Origin: Ctena decussata
Lineage: Eukaryota > Mollusca > Bivalvia > Lucinida > Lucinidae
DNA: 64,000 nucleotides
Direction of reading: 5' to 3'
NCBI GenBank assembly: GCA_963989385.1
Contig: OZ022501.1
Coordinates: forward strand, 87,838,979 to 87,902,978
A model generated the notes under the pieces. That model had not been told where the DNA came from, searched no databases, and worked only from the letters and a program-made list of their open reading frames with translations. Position 1 is the stretch's first letter, and each line of letters starts with the position of its first letter. Made by a program: the position numbers and the translations under genes. This document shows positions 17,446-27,566 of this stretch, one piece after another.

Positions 17446-17757
17446 CTATGAGCAGGGACACCGCGAGGGCCTGCCACCACAAGCTGGACAGCGTACTGAC
17501 CAGCTCGTGTACGTCACCGTCCTCCCTGTTGGCAAGTAGAATGGTGGCTGGTCCGCCTCCCTCTCCCAATCTTCACCGGATGGCCGTTCTTCAGGCTCTT
17601 GCTTCACTTCTTCGGGCTCTTGCTTCACCACAGCCATCTGTCTGTCGACCGTCACCATCCTTCTTACGATGCCTATCAGCTCTACGAGCCTCTCTGCACT
17701 CTCCATCACAGACCTAGTCTGTGCCTCCAAAGCATCGAGATATTCGTCACTCAACAT
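17446..17757 (-). CDS. Small acidic protein with repeated VKQEPEE, histone-type mRNA end
   Basis: A 103-residue protein, not recognised. Residues 12-36 form a helix (SVMESAERLVELIGIVRRMV); next come two KQEPEE copies preceded by Val, each fitting the SUMO-acceptor consensus hydrophobic-K-x-E; the C-terminus has three Cys (CPACGGRPSRCPC) that could bind a metal. Base composition is GC-richer than its neighbours. A TATA-like AATAAATA lies near 17810-17817 and the shared GACGTGAAAGAAAGCA motif at 17829-17844. Stem-loop 2 follows the stop. Confidence 0.6.
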   Translation of the reverse strand: MLSDEYLDALEAQTRSVMESAERLVELIGIVRRMVTVDRQMAVVKQEPEEVKQEPEERPSGEDWEREADQPPFYLPTGRTVTYTSWSVRCPACGGRPSRCPCS

Positions 17758-17828
17758 CTTCTCTGTTTATTGCATAAAGACAATGTGACAAAGTGGGTCA
17801 GTGTTCCAGTATTTATTCTCTCACCACC

Positions 17829-17899
17829 GACGTGAAAGAAAGCACTTTTAGAAGTAGGTCAATCCGGTCTTGGGAGTATAAAATGACACTGACCTACTT
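17829..17899. promoter_or_regulatory. Divergent promoter with inverted AGGTCA repeats
   Basis: Between the minus gene at 17757 and the plus gene at 17912. It contains GACGTGAAAGAAAGCA (17829-17844), AAGTAGGTCA (17852-17861), TATAAAA (17877-17883) and TGACCTACTT (17890-17899). The two 10-mers are perfect inverted copies and carry nuclear-receptor-type AGGTCA half sites around the TATA box; a further GGGTCA lies at 17794-17799. Confidence 0.6.
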
Positions 17900-17911
17900 A
17901 CAACTTCAGTC

Positions 17912-18307
17912 ATGGAGCCACTACTGACCTTAGACGATCTTATGAAAGAACCAGACCTTCTATCGACGGCAATTAATACAATTGCTACTGATGGATCGTT
18001 AACTCAACAACAACAACCGAACGTGCAGACCTATTACTACCACCCACAGCAATCACAACTGCAACAAACACAGCCACAGGTGTCACAGCCAAAGACGGGA
18101 GCTGTAGAAGTCTTGCTCAAAGAACTCAATGATCTCAAGAAAAGAGTACAGCAGTTAGAGGACCAAAAGCAACAACGTCCCATGGACTTAAATCCGATCA
18201 GAATACCATTAACTATAGAAGTAATGACACCAGAATCGTCTGTGACAGTACCAACTCAAAATGGACTTGGGTCGCATAGCAAGAACATAGATAATTCAAA
18301 AAGATAG
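17912..18307 (+). CDS. Gln-rich coiled-coil protein with histone-type mRNA end
   Basis: A 131-residue protein, not recognised. Order: acidic/hydrophobic N-terminus (LLTLDDLMKEPDLLSTAI), a Gln-rich centre (residues 31-62), a heptad-like helix (VEVLLKELNDLKKRVQQLED, about 66-85), and a Ser/Pro/Thr tail. The layout is that of a small transcriptional regulator or adaptor; this is an inference. TATAAAA lies about 30 bp upstream. Stem-loop 3 begins 42 bp after the stop. Confidence 0.62.
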   Translation: MEPLLTLDDLMKEPDLLSTAINTIATDGSLTQQQQPNVQTYYYHPQQSQLQQTQPQVSQPKTGAVEVLLKELNDLKKRVQQLEDQKQQRPMDLNPIRIPLTIEVMTPESSVTVPTQNGLGSHSKNIDNSKR

Positions 18308-18348
18308 AAGAAACAATAGATTCTTCTTAGCTATAACCACAAAAAAAC

Positions 18349-18364
18349 AGTCCTTTTCAGGACT
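18349..18364 (+). terminator. Histone-type 3' stem-loop 3
   Basis: AGTCCT-TTTC-AGGACT with AAAAC(A) before it and ACCAAT after it, then ATCAGAAAGAATAC, the same downstream element as behind stem-loop 2. The stem differs from the other two by a compensated base pair (T-A in place of C-G), which supports selection for structure. Confidence 0.9.
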
Positions 18365-18414
18365 ACCAATTACATCAGAAAGAATACCCTACTGATTGCC
18401 CTAATACTAAGGAA

Positions 18415-18682
18415 GCTATAGAGTTATGCCTCTGGTATAGTGAGGTCTTGAGATACAGGGCCAAGAGACTCATAGCAGACGCATATTACTGTATAGCCTC
18501 TTAAGCCATCTCCTATGCCATTTAACATAGACTTTTACCCTGAAAAAGACTAAGTTATTTCAAACTAGCCTTTTCAAGCTTACTAAAGTGGTGTCATCTC
18601 TGGCCTCATCCCGGCCGGAGACTCCCCCAGGCTGTGGACTTAGTCTCCGGACGATGAGGCCAGAGTGGCACCCTTTACTACT
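18415..18682 (-). repeat. Right terminal inverted repeat (268 bp)
   Basis: Exact reverse complement of the left repeat as far as I can read, ending CCCTTTACTACT. It carries the mirror of the terminal hairpin at 18598-18665. Confidence 0.95.
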
Positions 18683-18688
18683 AACAGT
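18683..18688. repeat. Target site duplication AACAGT, right copy
   Basis: Same six bases as 285-290. Confidence 0.93.
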
Positions 18689-20135
18689 GAATTGTTGCAG
18701 AATAAAACACGGAAACTTTCCATTGCTTCTATAGGCGCACTGTGCTAGAATTGCCCATAAAATGCCACAAACAGAACCTAAAATTCCAGGTTAAAGCGTG
18801 TGTTTTTTTCTTTCTTTCTTTTGCGAAAGAATAAATGAATAATGATATCGTTTATGTATGAGACGAAACATTAATTTTAAGTCATGTTTCTTGAGTCGGT
18901 CAGTATAATTGCAATAAAGGTTGCAAACCGCTTAATTTTAAGTAGAAAGATTGCTATAGTTACTAACTGAAGATGCGAGGAATAGATCTTATGGCCCCGC
19001 TATTACTACTTATACGAATAGGCCAACTAGAAAATGTACCTCACAGCAAATGCAAACACTAAAACAAAACCGTAATTACTTAAAAAAAATTCTAATGTGA
19101 AAATTGAACTTTCTGGCCTAGTGGTGGGCTAAATTACCCTCCATTTATCCTGATATGACAAAAATATTGTTGAAAAGTACGTGATGTAGCAAGTCGTCCA
19201 TCTCTTGTTTTTCAACAAACGATTAATAGTATAAATCTGCTATTATGTGTGGTTGTGTAGCTGAAACGTAAGTCGCAGATCGTTTTATATTACCGGGTCA
19301 TGTTAAGTAGGACGACACAGTCAATGATCTATGGGACAAGGGCCCCACACCTTTTGTGTGTGGCATAAAATGTCAGGTGTCTACATTGACATGGTTATTA
19401 TCAGTAAGTTACAGAATGGTTTGTCCGTCTGTACATACGATATTTCACTCGCTTATAATTGTTGGTTATCTTCCTTACATGCCAGCGAGTGTGTCCTTAA
19501 ATTTTTAACACTTTTAAAAAGCGCCAAATATGAAAACAGTTGAACTGCAAACTGTGTAGATCCAGATGAGGCGGCTCATCATGAGCCACCTCATCCGGAT
19601 CTACGCTGTTTGCCCTCTTTTTTTTTTTTTTTTTGAATTCTCAATGTGATGCAGCTTGTACGAAACTGATTTTTTAACTAAATTTTGCAGACGTTAATTT
19701 TGTCGTCTGCTTGTTTGGCGCTTTTAGGGTTAAACTTACCTGTTTCATATGAGGGAAACCTCACCAGGCGGAAGTTGTTTTACGATATATTCAAGCATAA
19801 GAATTCCATATTCCGTTTATCTTGTTCATCGCAAGGAATGAGTACAGCACAAGGTGGCAATTGTGTTAGGTTATATTCAAGAATAAGAATTCCATATTCC
19901 GTTTCTACTTGTCGAAATTGCTTAAAATGGGTAAAATACAACTCCAGTCCGAGTTGTTTACTCGGGCGTAATATTACGAAATGTGTGTCATTTTAGATAT
20001 TTTACCTGCTTACAATCGATACTTGCGTGACAAGTTAAACATTTCACGTATTTACTATTTTGAAAAATTGTACACAAATAACAAAAATAGTGAGAAAGAA
20101 ACACTTTCGTGTCACGTAAATTCACCCGCATGATC

Positions 20136-20182
<47 letters not shown>

Positions 20183-21039
20183 AGTAGCAATGGTCCCACC
20201 AATGTTCAGCATAATCATATAAAACCGGCTGCTGGAGTAGCTTGCAAACGTAGTAATTATCAGGCCGTAGTTATCATGGTTAAGTCTATAATACAATCGA
20301 CATCCATATTTGGGCAAGGAGGTTACCTTAACATCAGTGTGCCTTGAAAAACAGATTCGTATGCAAGATCACTGCATTTGAGACCTAAAACGGTCGAGTT
20401 CTTTATGTTTTGAGTACTGTGGGCTGACATCAAAGCCCCTTCAAAAGTCGTTTCTTTGGTTAATATGGAAAGCTCGGGGGGGAGGGGGGGGGGGGGTATG
20501 GTGTGTGACAAAACTTTATGTCTATAAGGGTCGAATAGCACTTTTTGATTTTTTAATAAACTCCCTGGTTATTTTATATTTTGTCAAAAAAGAGGAATAC
20601 CTGCCGTTTGTTGTCATCTTTTTGACAGTCACAGGCAGCTCCAGATGTCTGTCACAACTTTTTATCGGTACCTCCGCCGGAGGTACATGTAATAGTTTAC
20701 CAGGCGTGTAATAGTGGCGCTTTAAATAAAAAAATAAATCATACTCAGCTGTAAGAGGGCAGAGAGTGCAAGGCAAAAGTATTGTTCACAGGCCTACTGG
20801 ACCCAAGTTATATGCAAAAATATTCCTGTTTGATGTTTGGGGAACCATTTGCTAGTATGATTTGAGTGTCTTTCTGCCCAGCAGGCACATGACGTCAAAA
20901 TGACGTCCTACTGACGTCATTACGTCACATCGACGTCAGTACGACGGCATTTTAACGTCATATGCCTGCTGGGTGGGTGGGTGTTTATTGTTACCAGAAT
21001 CAGAATTGTTAACTGGTGAGACGTCCAAAACAATCATTC
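18689..21039. other. Host intergenic DNA
   Basis: AT-rich, no supported gene. It holds a palindrome at 19556-19604 (GTAGATCC...GGATCTAC), a short direct repeat (19788-19822 and 19874-19906), a GA microsatellite (about 20140-20181), a G-run near 20477-20497 and the CRE-type palindrome at 20877-20974. Confidence 0.6.
20877..20974. repeat. Palindromic element rich in TGACGT, copy 1
   Basis: CCCAGCAGGCA...TGCCTGCTGGG ends with many TGACGT/ACGTCA words between. The better-preserved relative is at 45168-45275. Confidence 0.8.
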
Positions 21040-21790
21040 AACTAGGATCTGTGATCAGGGAAGCTAGTCCCTAGCCCTTACAAGATAAATAAATCCTCTG
21101 CACACTCAGTGGGGAGTTCGAATCTATAATAATCTGGGGAAGAAACTGCACTTGTAAATGTTCCAGCCAATGGGATTTAAAATGCCTGAGAATTCTGCCT
21201 CCTGGTACGTCTACTAGGGGAAGCAATGTTATTTGTGGATATACTGGCTGCACCTTTCAGACCTTGGTAAAGCATTATGAGTCTCCTATTTTTTTTTTCC
21301 TTCACATTTTCAGAGATTCCCACCGAAGTTCTCTAGAATGCCAATCATGCTCCCAGTTTCATAGATGTAATTGTCTTTTCACAAATCTAGCCGCCCAGGT
21401 GAGAGTGTATTTTGGGTCCCAAACTGAAGTACCATATTCCACGACTAGAACACCAGTCTCGTTTAGGCTGACTTTTTAATGTCCTGTGGGCACGCTGCCA
21501 AGTTACGTCTAGGAAAACTAAGGCCAAGGGTCCTATTAGCCTCTGTACAAATATTGCTGATATGTGTGTGTCATTTCAAATCGTTGGTAATGGTTGTGCC
21601 AAAATACTTGGTTTTCTCGAAGTTACCGAGGACCCTAAGATAAAGGAAGCATTGATTTGCTTGATCCGTTTGCTTGGAATCTGCTTTATATTGCATTTGA
21701 CTGATTGAAAACTCATGCCCCAGCTCCTTGTCCAACACTCTAAACGGTCTTAATTCTCCTGAAGTTTCACAGTATCCTCATTGTATCCGA
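21040..21790 (-). mobile_element. LINE fragment (CR1/Jockey-like RT end), degenerate
   Basis: On the minus strand, with several frameshifts, I can follow the end of a non-LTR reverse transcriptase: SVWDPK, ARFV and a RRTRRQNSQAF...FE-LPTECAE stretch equivalent to the RTIRDWNSLP region. Broken and 5'-truncated. Confidence 0.6.
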
Positions 21791-21808
21791 TTTCACGATA
21801 GCAAACCC

Positions 21809-21871
21809 AACCGGCAGCAAACTCTTAATTCTGAGTCACTATCTTCTGTAATGTTACAGAAGATACTGACT
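21809..21871. repeat. Long perfect-arm palindrome
   Basis: CTCTTAATTCTGAGTCA and its complement flank a TTACAGAAGATA core pair; a 63-bp near-perfect hairpin, probably a small MITE remnant. Confidence 0.75.
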
Positions 21872-22029
21872 CAGAATTAAGAGGGGTTTTTTTTGCTGAG
21901 GGCTACGCTTCTTCTTTTCCCAGTAAGTGCAGGACTCTCTCTGGAGCATTGTCACAATGTGAATATTTACAACGTGTACCTGAGGCGTGGTTAAAAACAG
22001 TTAAAAGCCGGTAAAGATGGATAAAAACA

Positions 22030-22860
22030 TTCCTGCACTGACTAGAAGTGACCTGGCAGTCCTCCCTTGAAGGTCTCCAAGGTAGGCGCTCTTACGATGG
22101 ACTCAGGTAGCTGGTTCCATAGGCGTATTCCTGATAGAAAGAAGGAGCACCGGTATGCATCGAGCCTGCGAAACGGAACAAGGTAACGCATGGAGTGACC
22201 TCGTGTGCTGAGAGCTGCTGGACGAAGAAGCTGCGCGGCTGGGATGTCAATAAGACCATGTGTGATCCGATACATCATCAGCAGCTTGGCCTGAGTGCGT
22301 CTTTGCTGCCAGGTTTCGTATCCAAGGTCGGCTATCATGTCCGAAACACTACTTGTAGTATGGTAATCCCCTGTTACAAATCTTGCCGTGCGTCGCTGGA
22401 CAGCTTCCAACTTGTTGATGTTGGTCTGGGTGTATGGATCGCATGCCGTTGATGCATACTCCAGGGATGGTCTGACCAGACTTTGGTAGCATTGTGCTTT
22501 AGTGTGACTTGGACACCTGGACAGGTTCCTCCTGAGAAATGCTAAGCTGTTGTTTGCTTTCTTTGAAACTTGATTCACATGGTCGTTCCAGGAAAGAGTG
22601 TCACTTAGGGTTACACCAAGGTACTTCCCAGACTTCACGAAGGCGAGTTGGTGGCCGTGTATATATGAAATAGGAGCCTGTTATCTGGTTTCTTCTCTTG
22701 CTGATTTATGATGACCTCGCATTTGGACGGGTTAAAGGACATGTGCCAGTCCTCTTCCCATTTCTCTAAGGTGACTAGGTCCTTCTGAAGGGCGCGATGG
22801 TATTGCTCACTTTTTATCCTTCGGTATATTATATGTAATTTCTATAAATAAGATATTGTT
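22030..22860 (-). mobile_element. LINE fragment (CR1/Jockey-like RT C-terminus)
   Basis: An open stretch of 198 codons (22638-22042) encodes the RT thumb and C-terminal region: YLGVTLSDTLSW, SLVRPSLEYAST, LEAVQRRTARFVTGDY and IRLWNQLPESIV. Upstream to about 22860 the frame shifts but MSFNPSKCEVI is recognisable. 5'-truncated, no complete polymerase core. Confidence 0.85.
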
Positions 22861-24689
22861 TAAACCAAGCAATAATTCTAACATCCTATTCTCAGCAAAG
22901 TTTCCAAACAAATGATTGGTGAACAGCATATGCAGAGAGTTAATCCTGTTGACGATATATTATTACGCAAATTTCTCTTCCAACTTGGTCCTTGACAAAT
23001 CTGCATTTTTTTAACAAAATGTATTGATATGACTACAGCAAGCGTGTGCATGACGTTAACTGACGTTACACCAATGCCATTCCAAACGTCATTTGGTAGC
23101 GTCTTCAAAATGGAGGCGCCGCAGGCAGACATTGACTATTTCGGAGTGTTTTCCGAATATAAGACAAAGAAACAGGTAATATTATAAGGAACGGGTTACC
23201 TTTGAGGGAATGGTGGTTGGAGGGGGTGGGAGCGGGGGGGGGGGGGGGGAGGGGAGGGGGGATTTATCGATGTGTAATCTCCGGCGAATCCCTCACGAAC
23301 TTTGTTAGTGATTCGCCAGCGTTTACACATCGATTAAATTGAAAGGCTTTATGTCAAGTTTGTGCCGCGTTCTGCGGCGTCTAAACAGGATCTGCACTAT
23401 TTGCATATGCCCCAAAAACGGGTTTCCATTGAGAGGGTTAATTCTGTTTCACCAGTGTCCAGTTGTTCCAAGCATCGTTAGCCCAGCGAAATCCTTATAC
23501 AAGGATTCGTTGTCTTCTGCTCATAAAAGCAAGTGTCTTGATGAGATTATGCAGTGCTACCAATTTTTTTTTGCGTATCATACGTTCGAATTTTTAATGT
23601 CTCTTTAACTAACAAAGTTATTTGTTATGAGCAGTTGGGCCTTGTTAATTAATACGCAACTGACATTACTCTTCCATGCATGATTCGTGAGCTTTCGACC
23701 GAATCCTTTTCACAAAAATTGTACTCTGAGTGTATATAACTTGTCATGCGAATAAAATATTGTTTAAACCAAATCCGGCTGGAGGAGGAATTCTTTCCAA
23801 CTGTTTTATGTTTTATTTAACTTATATATGTATATATTTCTTTCCTTTGTGCTTTGAAGACGGAATGTTGGATCCGCTGATTACATTAGTTCCCGATCAA
23901 TCTCTATCTTTTCACTTTGCATTGCACACAGCCTTTCATTACCCCCCCCCCCCCCCCCCACCCCCATCGTCCTGATATGACTGAAATACACGGTTAAAAA
24001 GACGTAAAATCTCAATCCATCCATCCATCTATCCATCCATCCATCGTTGTTAGAGTAAGTGTGGCTCAAGCAGGCACATGACATTGAATCAACATTGAAT
24101 CGATTGAAAGTTGGTTCAATGTTGTGCGCCCAGAGTCCTGTTATTGTCAGTATGCTGTTCCACTTTGTCGTCTGTGCTTTTCGTTTCTTTTTTCTTTCTT
24201 TTTCTTACGGTGACCTGGGTGGGCTGCTCTTTGTGGATTATTTTGCTTAATACATCTCTACTTTTTGATGTTACTATTATTCCAGTAATGATCTAGTTTG
24301 GCATTTCTCCTTCTTTTTGGTGCCTTGTTCTTTTTACCTCCTAGCAGCTGACCTAATTGATTCCTTACTGTCAGATGTATAGGTACACATTCGGGTTTTG
24401 GGGCGGAGGGTGGGGTGATGGGGGGGGGGGGGGGGGCGGGGGAGGAAGCTTGAATTTTTTACTTCTTTACAACGTGGGTAACAACTTTTGTGAGTTCCTG
24501 TTTGCTCCTTTAGAGAAAGTAGCAGTTGAGAAAGGTACTCTTGTCGTGAAGGAAAAAACATTGCTCCAAGGTGGTGTCTTCTCATAAAATAAAGACTTTG
24601 CATGTACAGAAGAGCAGCACAAATCAAAATTGACACAGCTGCCTCTGCCGCCATATCCCCAGCCCGAATGCGTATCTGATAACCCAAAG
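22861..24689. other. Host DNA with low-complexity tracts
   Basis: Contains a possible plus-strand first coding exon (23110-23175), a hairpin at 23264-23336 (ATCGATGTGTAA arms), G-runs near 23231-23259 and 24420-24442, a C-run near 23943-23959 and an ATCC microsatellite near 24013-24044. No other gene seen. Confidence 0.5.
23110..23175 (+). CDS. Possible first coding exon of an unidentified gene
   Basis: AAAATGG opens a 22-codon frame (MEAPQADIDYFGVFSEY, then KTKKQ) ending exactly at CAG|GTAATA, a good splice donor. The segment is GC-richer than its surroundings and has TGACGT words upstream. No following exon was identified, so this rests on start context and donor only. Confidence 0.25.
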
Positions 24690-26095
24690 TAAATTTTCTA
24701 GGACTAGAAAATTAAATTCGAGATATCAGTAATAAGAAATCGACTTTGACTTCGAGCTATCGAGAGTTGACAGCATTGAACCACATCTACCAGTTTGTAA
24801 ACAGAAATCATTTTAAATTTTATTGACAGTAAAATTAAAAATGTCATACGTACATGATATAAATTGACATAATGACATGGACAAAGAAGTCTATTTGCAA
24901 CAACCGAGATCCTCAAAGTACTACAATCATTGAATCATGCAAGGGTCTATGTCCACAATTCGTTGCAGCCAGCTCCTGGCCCGGAGGTTATAAAACTTGA
25001 GTACATTCTTGAACTCAAAATAAAGCACACTGATTAAACTCAAAATAAAGCACCCTAATTGGCTGCTTCCGAGCACATGCTCGGAAGCAGCCAATCAGTG
25101 TGCTTTATTTTGAGTATGTGCTCGGAAGCAGCCAATCAGTGTGCTTTATTCAGTGCGCCTTCACCAGATAACATGTTTTTTGCAGTTACATTTTTTAGCC
25201 ATTTAACTGCTTTTAACCAGCGAAATATGTCCTTGTTTATACACCTCATAAAACCGGACTCGTTTCTATGTTGTACCAAAAGGGTCAAAAGCACCGATGC
25301 GGGTCGACCCGTATTTTTGACACACCCCTGAATCTTCTGAACCATTAAAACCAGATCTTTTGTGATACACAAAAATATTTTCCCTTTAGTTTTGTTGACT
25401 TGTTAACACTTCAGCCCAACTTTTGACCGCAACACCTTTCGTCGGAATATAAATTCATCACAATATTATTACTATAAAATATGGTTCTGAAATTAATCAT
25501 TCTTTTTTTTACATACAGTTGACTCTCGTTACCTCACTGATATCTTAAAGTACCCTCTTCTATCAAAGAAAAAAAATTGACACATTTCTTATTTTTCTTT
25601 ACATTTCGACTGGGCTATTTCAAACTACAGGTATCTCAAAGTACATTTTCTGCGACCAGAAAATTTACTTTGAGATGTCAGTAGTTTGACATCGGCTTCG
25701 ACCTAGAGATATTGAAAGCTGACTGTACAGAACCACAGTTCTACAAGTTTGTGAACAGAAACAGGTAACAATTCTTTTTTCTCAACGCTTTTTTTTTATT
25801 TTATTAACGCCAAATTAAAATGGTCAACGCACGTGGTATAAATGGACATGGACACAGCAGTCCATTTGCGACATTCAATAACCCGAACAACGCTACAATC
25901 ATTAAATCATGCCAAGGTCTTAGTTTTCAACTCGTCCGCGGCAGCCATATACCAAATATGGCCCGGCTGTGCCTTTACCAGAAAACACATTTTTGAAGTT
26001 TCTTTTTAGAGTCCTCTTCTTTTTACCGGCTTAGTGTGTCCTTGTTCTCAGTTCACAAAACCGGACTCGTTTCCAATTCGAACCCTTTCATATAT
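24690..26095. repeat. Old tandem duplication
   Basis: 24690-25280 and about 25625-26095 share a diverged order of blocks: TTTTCT..GAC.AGAAAAT, a CAGTTTGTAAACAGAAA-like block, TACAATCATT.AATCATGC, and ACCGGACTCGTTTC near the end. The first copy is interrupted by the palindrome at 24982-25150. Confidence 0.6.
24982..25150. repeat. Palindromic MITE (TTGAGTACATTC family), rearranged copy
   Basis: Shares CGGAGGTTATAAAACTTGAG and the GCTTCCGAGCA/TGCTCGGAAGC centre with 26557-26696, but with partial duplications of the arm. Confidence 0.7.
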
Positions 26096-26158
26096 TCCTG
26101 TATCGTCTTAACCTTTTTATGCGCCTTAAAGCAGACATTAAAGTTTACGTCTGCAAAT

Positions 26159-26393
26159 GAGCCACGACACGAGAAAACCAACAATCTGGTTGTGCGCCCA
26201 GCGCAGACTCAGATCAGCCTGGGCATCCGCCCAGTCTGATCAGAGTCTTCGCTGTCCGCATGGCCGTAGCTTAGACCCTTCGCTACATTTTGAGCACTTA
26301 CGGAAGAGTCTAGCCAAACCAGGTGGATGCATAGGCTGATCTGAGTCTGCGCTGGGCGCATGACCACATTGTTGGTTTTCTCGTGTCGCGGCC
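26159..26393. repeat. MITE of the CGACACGAGAAAACC family, copy A
   Basis: Terminal inverted repeats (GCCACGACACGAGAAAACCA / TGGTTTTCTCGTGTCGCGGC) and an internal CAGTCTGATCAGAGTCTTCG block. Other copies at 27786, 35453, 36323 and 46891. Confidence 0.85.
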
Positions 26394-26556
26394 CAAATAT
26401 TCAACAAAATGTTTCATCCAAGCTATATCATAGTGATAGGACAAACACCCCCCAGACGAGGTGGCCCACTATAAGTCGCCTATTCTAGCTCTACACTGTT
26501 ACAATTTCAACTGTTTTCATTGTTTGGCGCTTTGTCACCTTTTAACAGTTCAGGCG

Positions 26557-26696
26557 CGGAGGTTATAAAACTTGAGTACATTCTCAAACTCAAAATAAAG
26601 CACACCTATAGGCTGCTTCCGAGCACATGCTCGGAAGCAGCCAATCAGTGTGCTCCATTTTGAGTTTGAGATTATACTCAAGTTTTATAACCTCGG
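26557..26696. repeat. Palindromic MITE (TTGAGTACATTC family), full copy
   Basis: A 140-bp near-perfect hairpin with CGGAGGTTATAAAACTTGAG ends and a GCTCGGAAGCAGCC centre. Confidence 0.85.
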
Positions 26697-27441
26697 ACCC
26701 TGGTCAACTTTTGACCGACGCAACACCTTTCGTCTGACTATAATTCAACAACAACAAAAAAAAAAAAAAAAAAAAAAGCACACAGGGGCGAAAGAGCCCC
26801 TTGGATTTCCCTCCAGAAATGTCATGAAATTACCACAGCTTCTCTGACCACAGGTTTAACCCATTCACCCATTAAGTGCCCAAAATAGGACATAAACAAG
26901 CAGTGAACACCTATGTGGCGGCGTCTGATCAAGGTCAACACTATTTGCATAAAATTTACAGCAATTTCTATGAAAGTGATCAAAATTAAATGTACCAGAC
27001 ACCCCTAAAGTGATGAATGAATCCATCCAATTTTTATGGATAGAAGGGTCCCCTGGCTATAAAAGGGTAAAGGCGTATATGTACAATGACATGCTTTCCT
27101 CCATTTTTTTACACAGGAGAACAACTTTGGTGACTTCCTGTTTGCTTCCCTGGAGGACATCGCCCTTCTGAAAGGAGATCTTCTCTAAAAGGGAAGAAGT
27201 TGGGTCTCTAGAAACAAGTTCTTCCTTTCGAGAGTACACCTCAGTTAAGAATGGAAGCTAAAATGATCGTTGCAGTGTTGATTTCCTCGAAAGGTACCTA
27301 TTCTCCTTCCGAAAAAAGGAACATACATGTATTCCTTCAAAATATTTTATGTCTACATGCCATCAGTTTTGTTATTCTTGTCTCTCTCAGCGACACTATT
27401 GACAGATGGTAAAGATTATTCAGATTAGCGGTGCACTCGGC
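26697..27441. other. Host DNA downstream of the ADAMTS-family gene
   Basis: An A-run near 26757-26776 and dispersed repeat fragments; includes the expected 3' untranslated region of the minus-strand gene. No clear AATAAA was placed. Confidence 0.4.
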
Positions 27442-27566
27442 TCAGCCACCATATGCACCAGATATTTGACAGGTTCTACAACACATCTTCAGAAAATACT
27501 CTCTGTCACAGAATCGAAATTTTAACACCAACGGACAGTAGGCGAAGTTATAGTTGTCGACACATT
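27442..27566 (-). CDS. ADAMTS-family gene, last coding exon (PLAC domain, stop)
   Basis: Acceptor TTTTGCAG|AA at 27567; stop TGA at 27442-27444. The first two bases complete a Glu codon with the exon at 28498. It encodes a PLAC (protease and lacunin) domain: six Cys in the order C...C...C...CC..C with [11 protein letters not shown] and [12 protein letters not shown] domains close many ADAMTS, ADAMTS-like and papilin proteins, so this is the true C-terminus of a secreted matrix protein. Confidence 0.82.

Larger units (their letters stand above)
291..18682. mobile_element. Polinton/Maverick (adintovirus-like) element
   Basis: An 18,392-bp self-synthesizing DNA transposon or integrated virus. 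What is seen: 268-bp terminal inverted repeats, AG...CT termini, a 6-bp duplication, and the Polinton core set of protein-primed PolB, rve integrase with chromodomain, FtsK/HerA-like packaging ATPase, adenovirus-type protease, and major and minor jelly-roll capsid proteins. Family knowledge: these elements can probably form virions and replicate by protein priming. The near-perfect ends argue for a recent insertion. Three genes carry a single in-frame stop each, so this copy is probably not fully competent unless the stops are assembly errors or are read through. Confidence 0.97.

Noticed and set aside
24334..24687. 117-residue minus-strand frame with a hydrophobic start
   Set aside because: It runs through a G-run and a dispersed repeat; no splice site or homology was seen.
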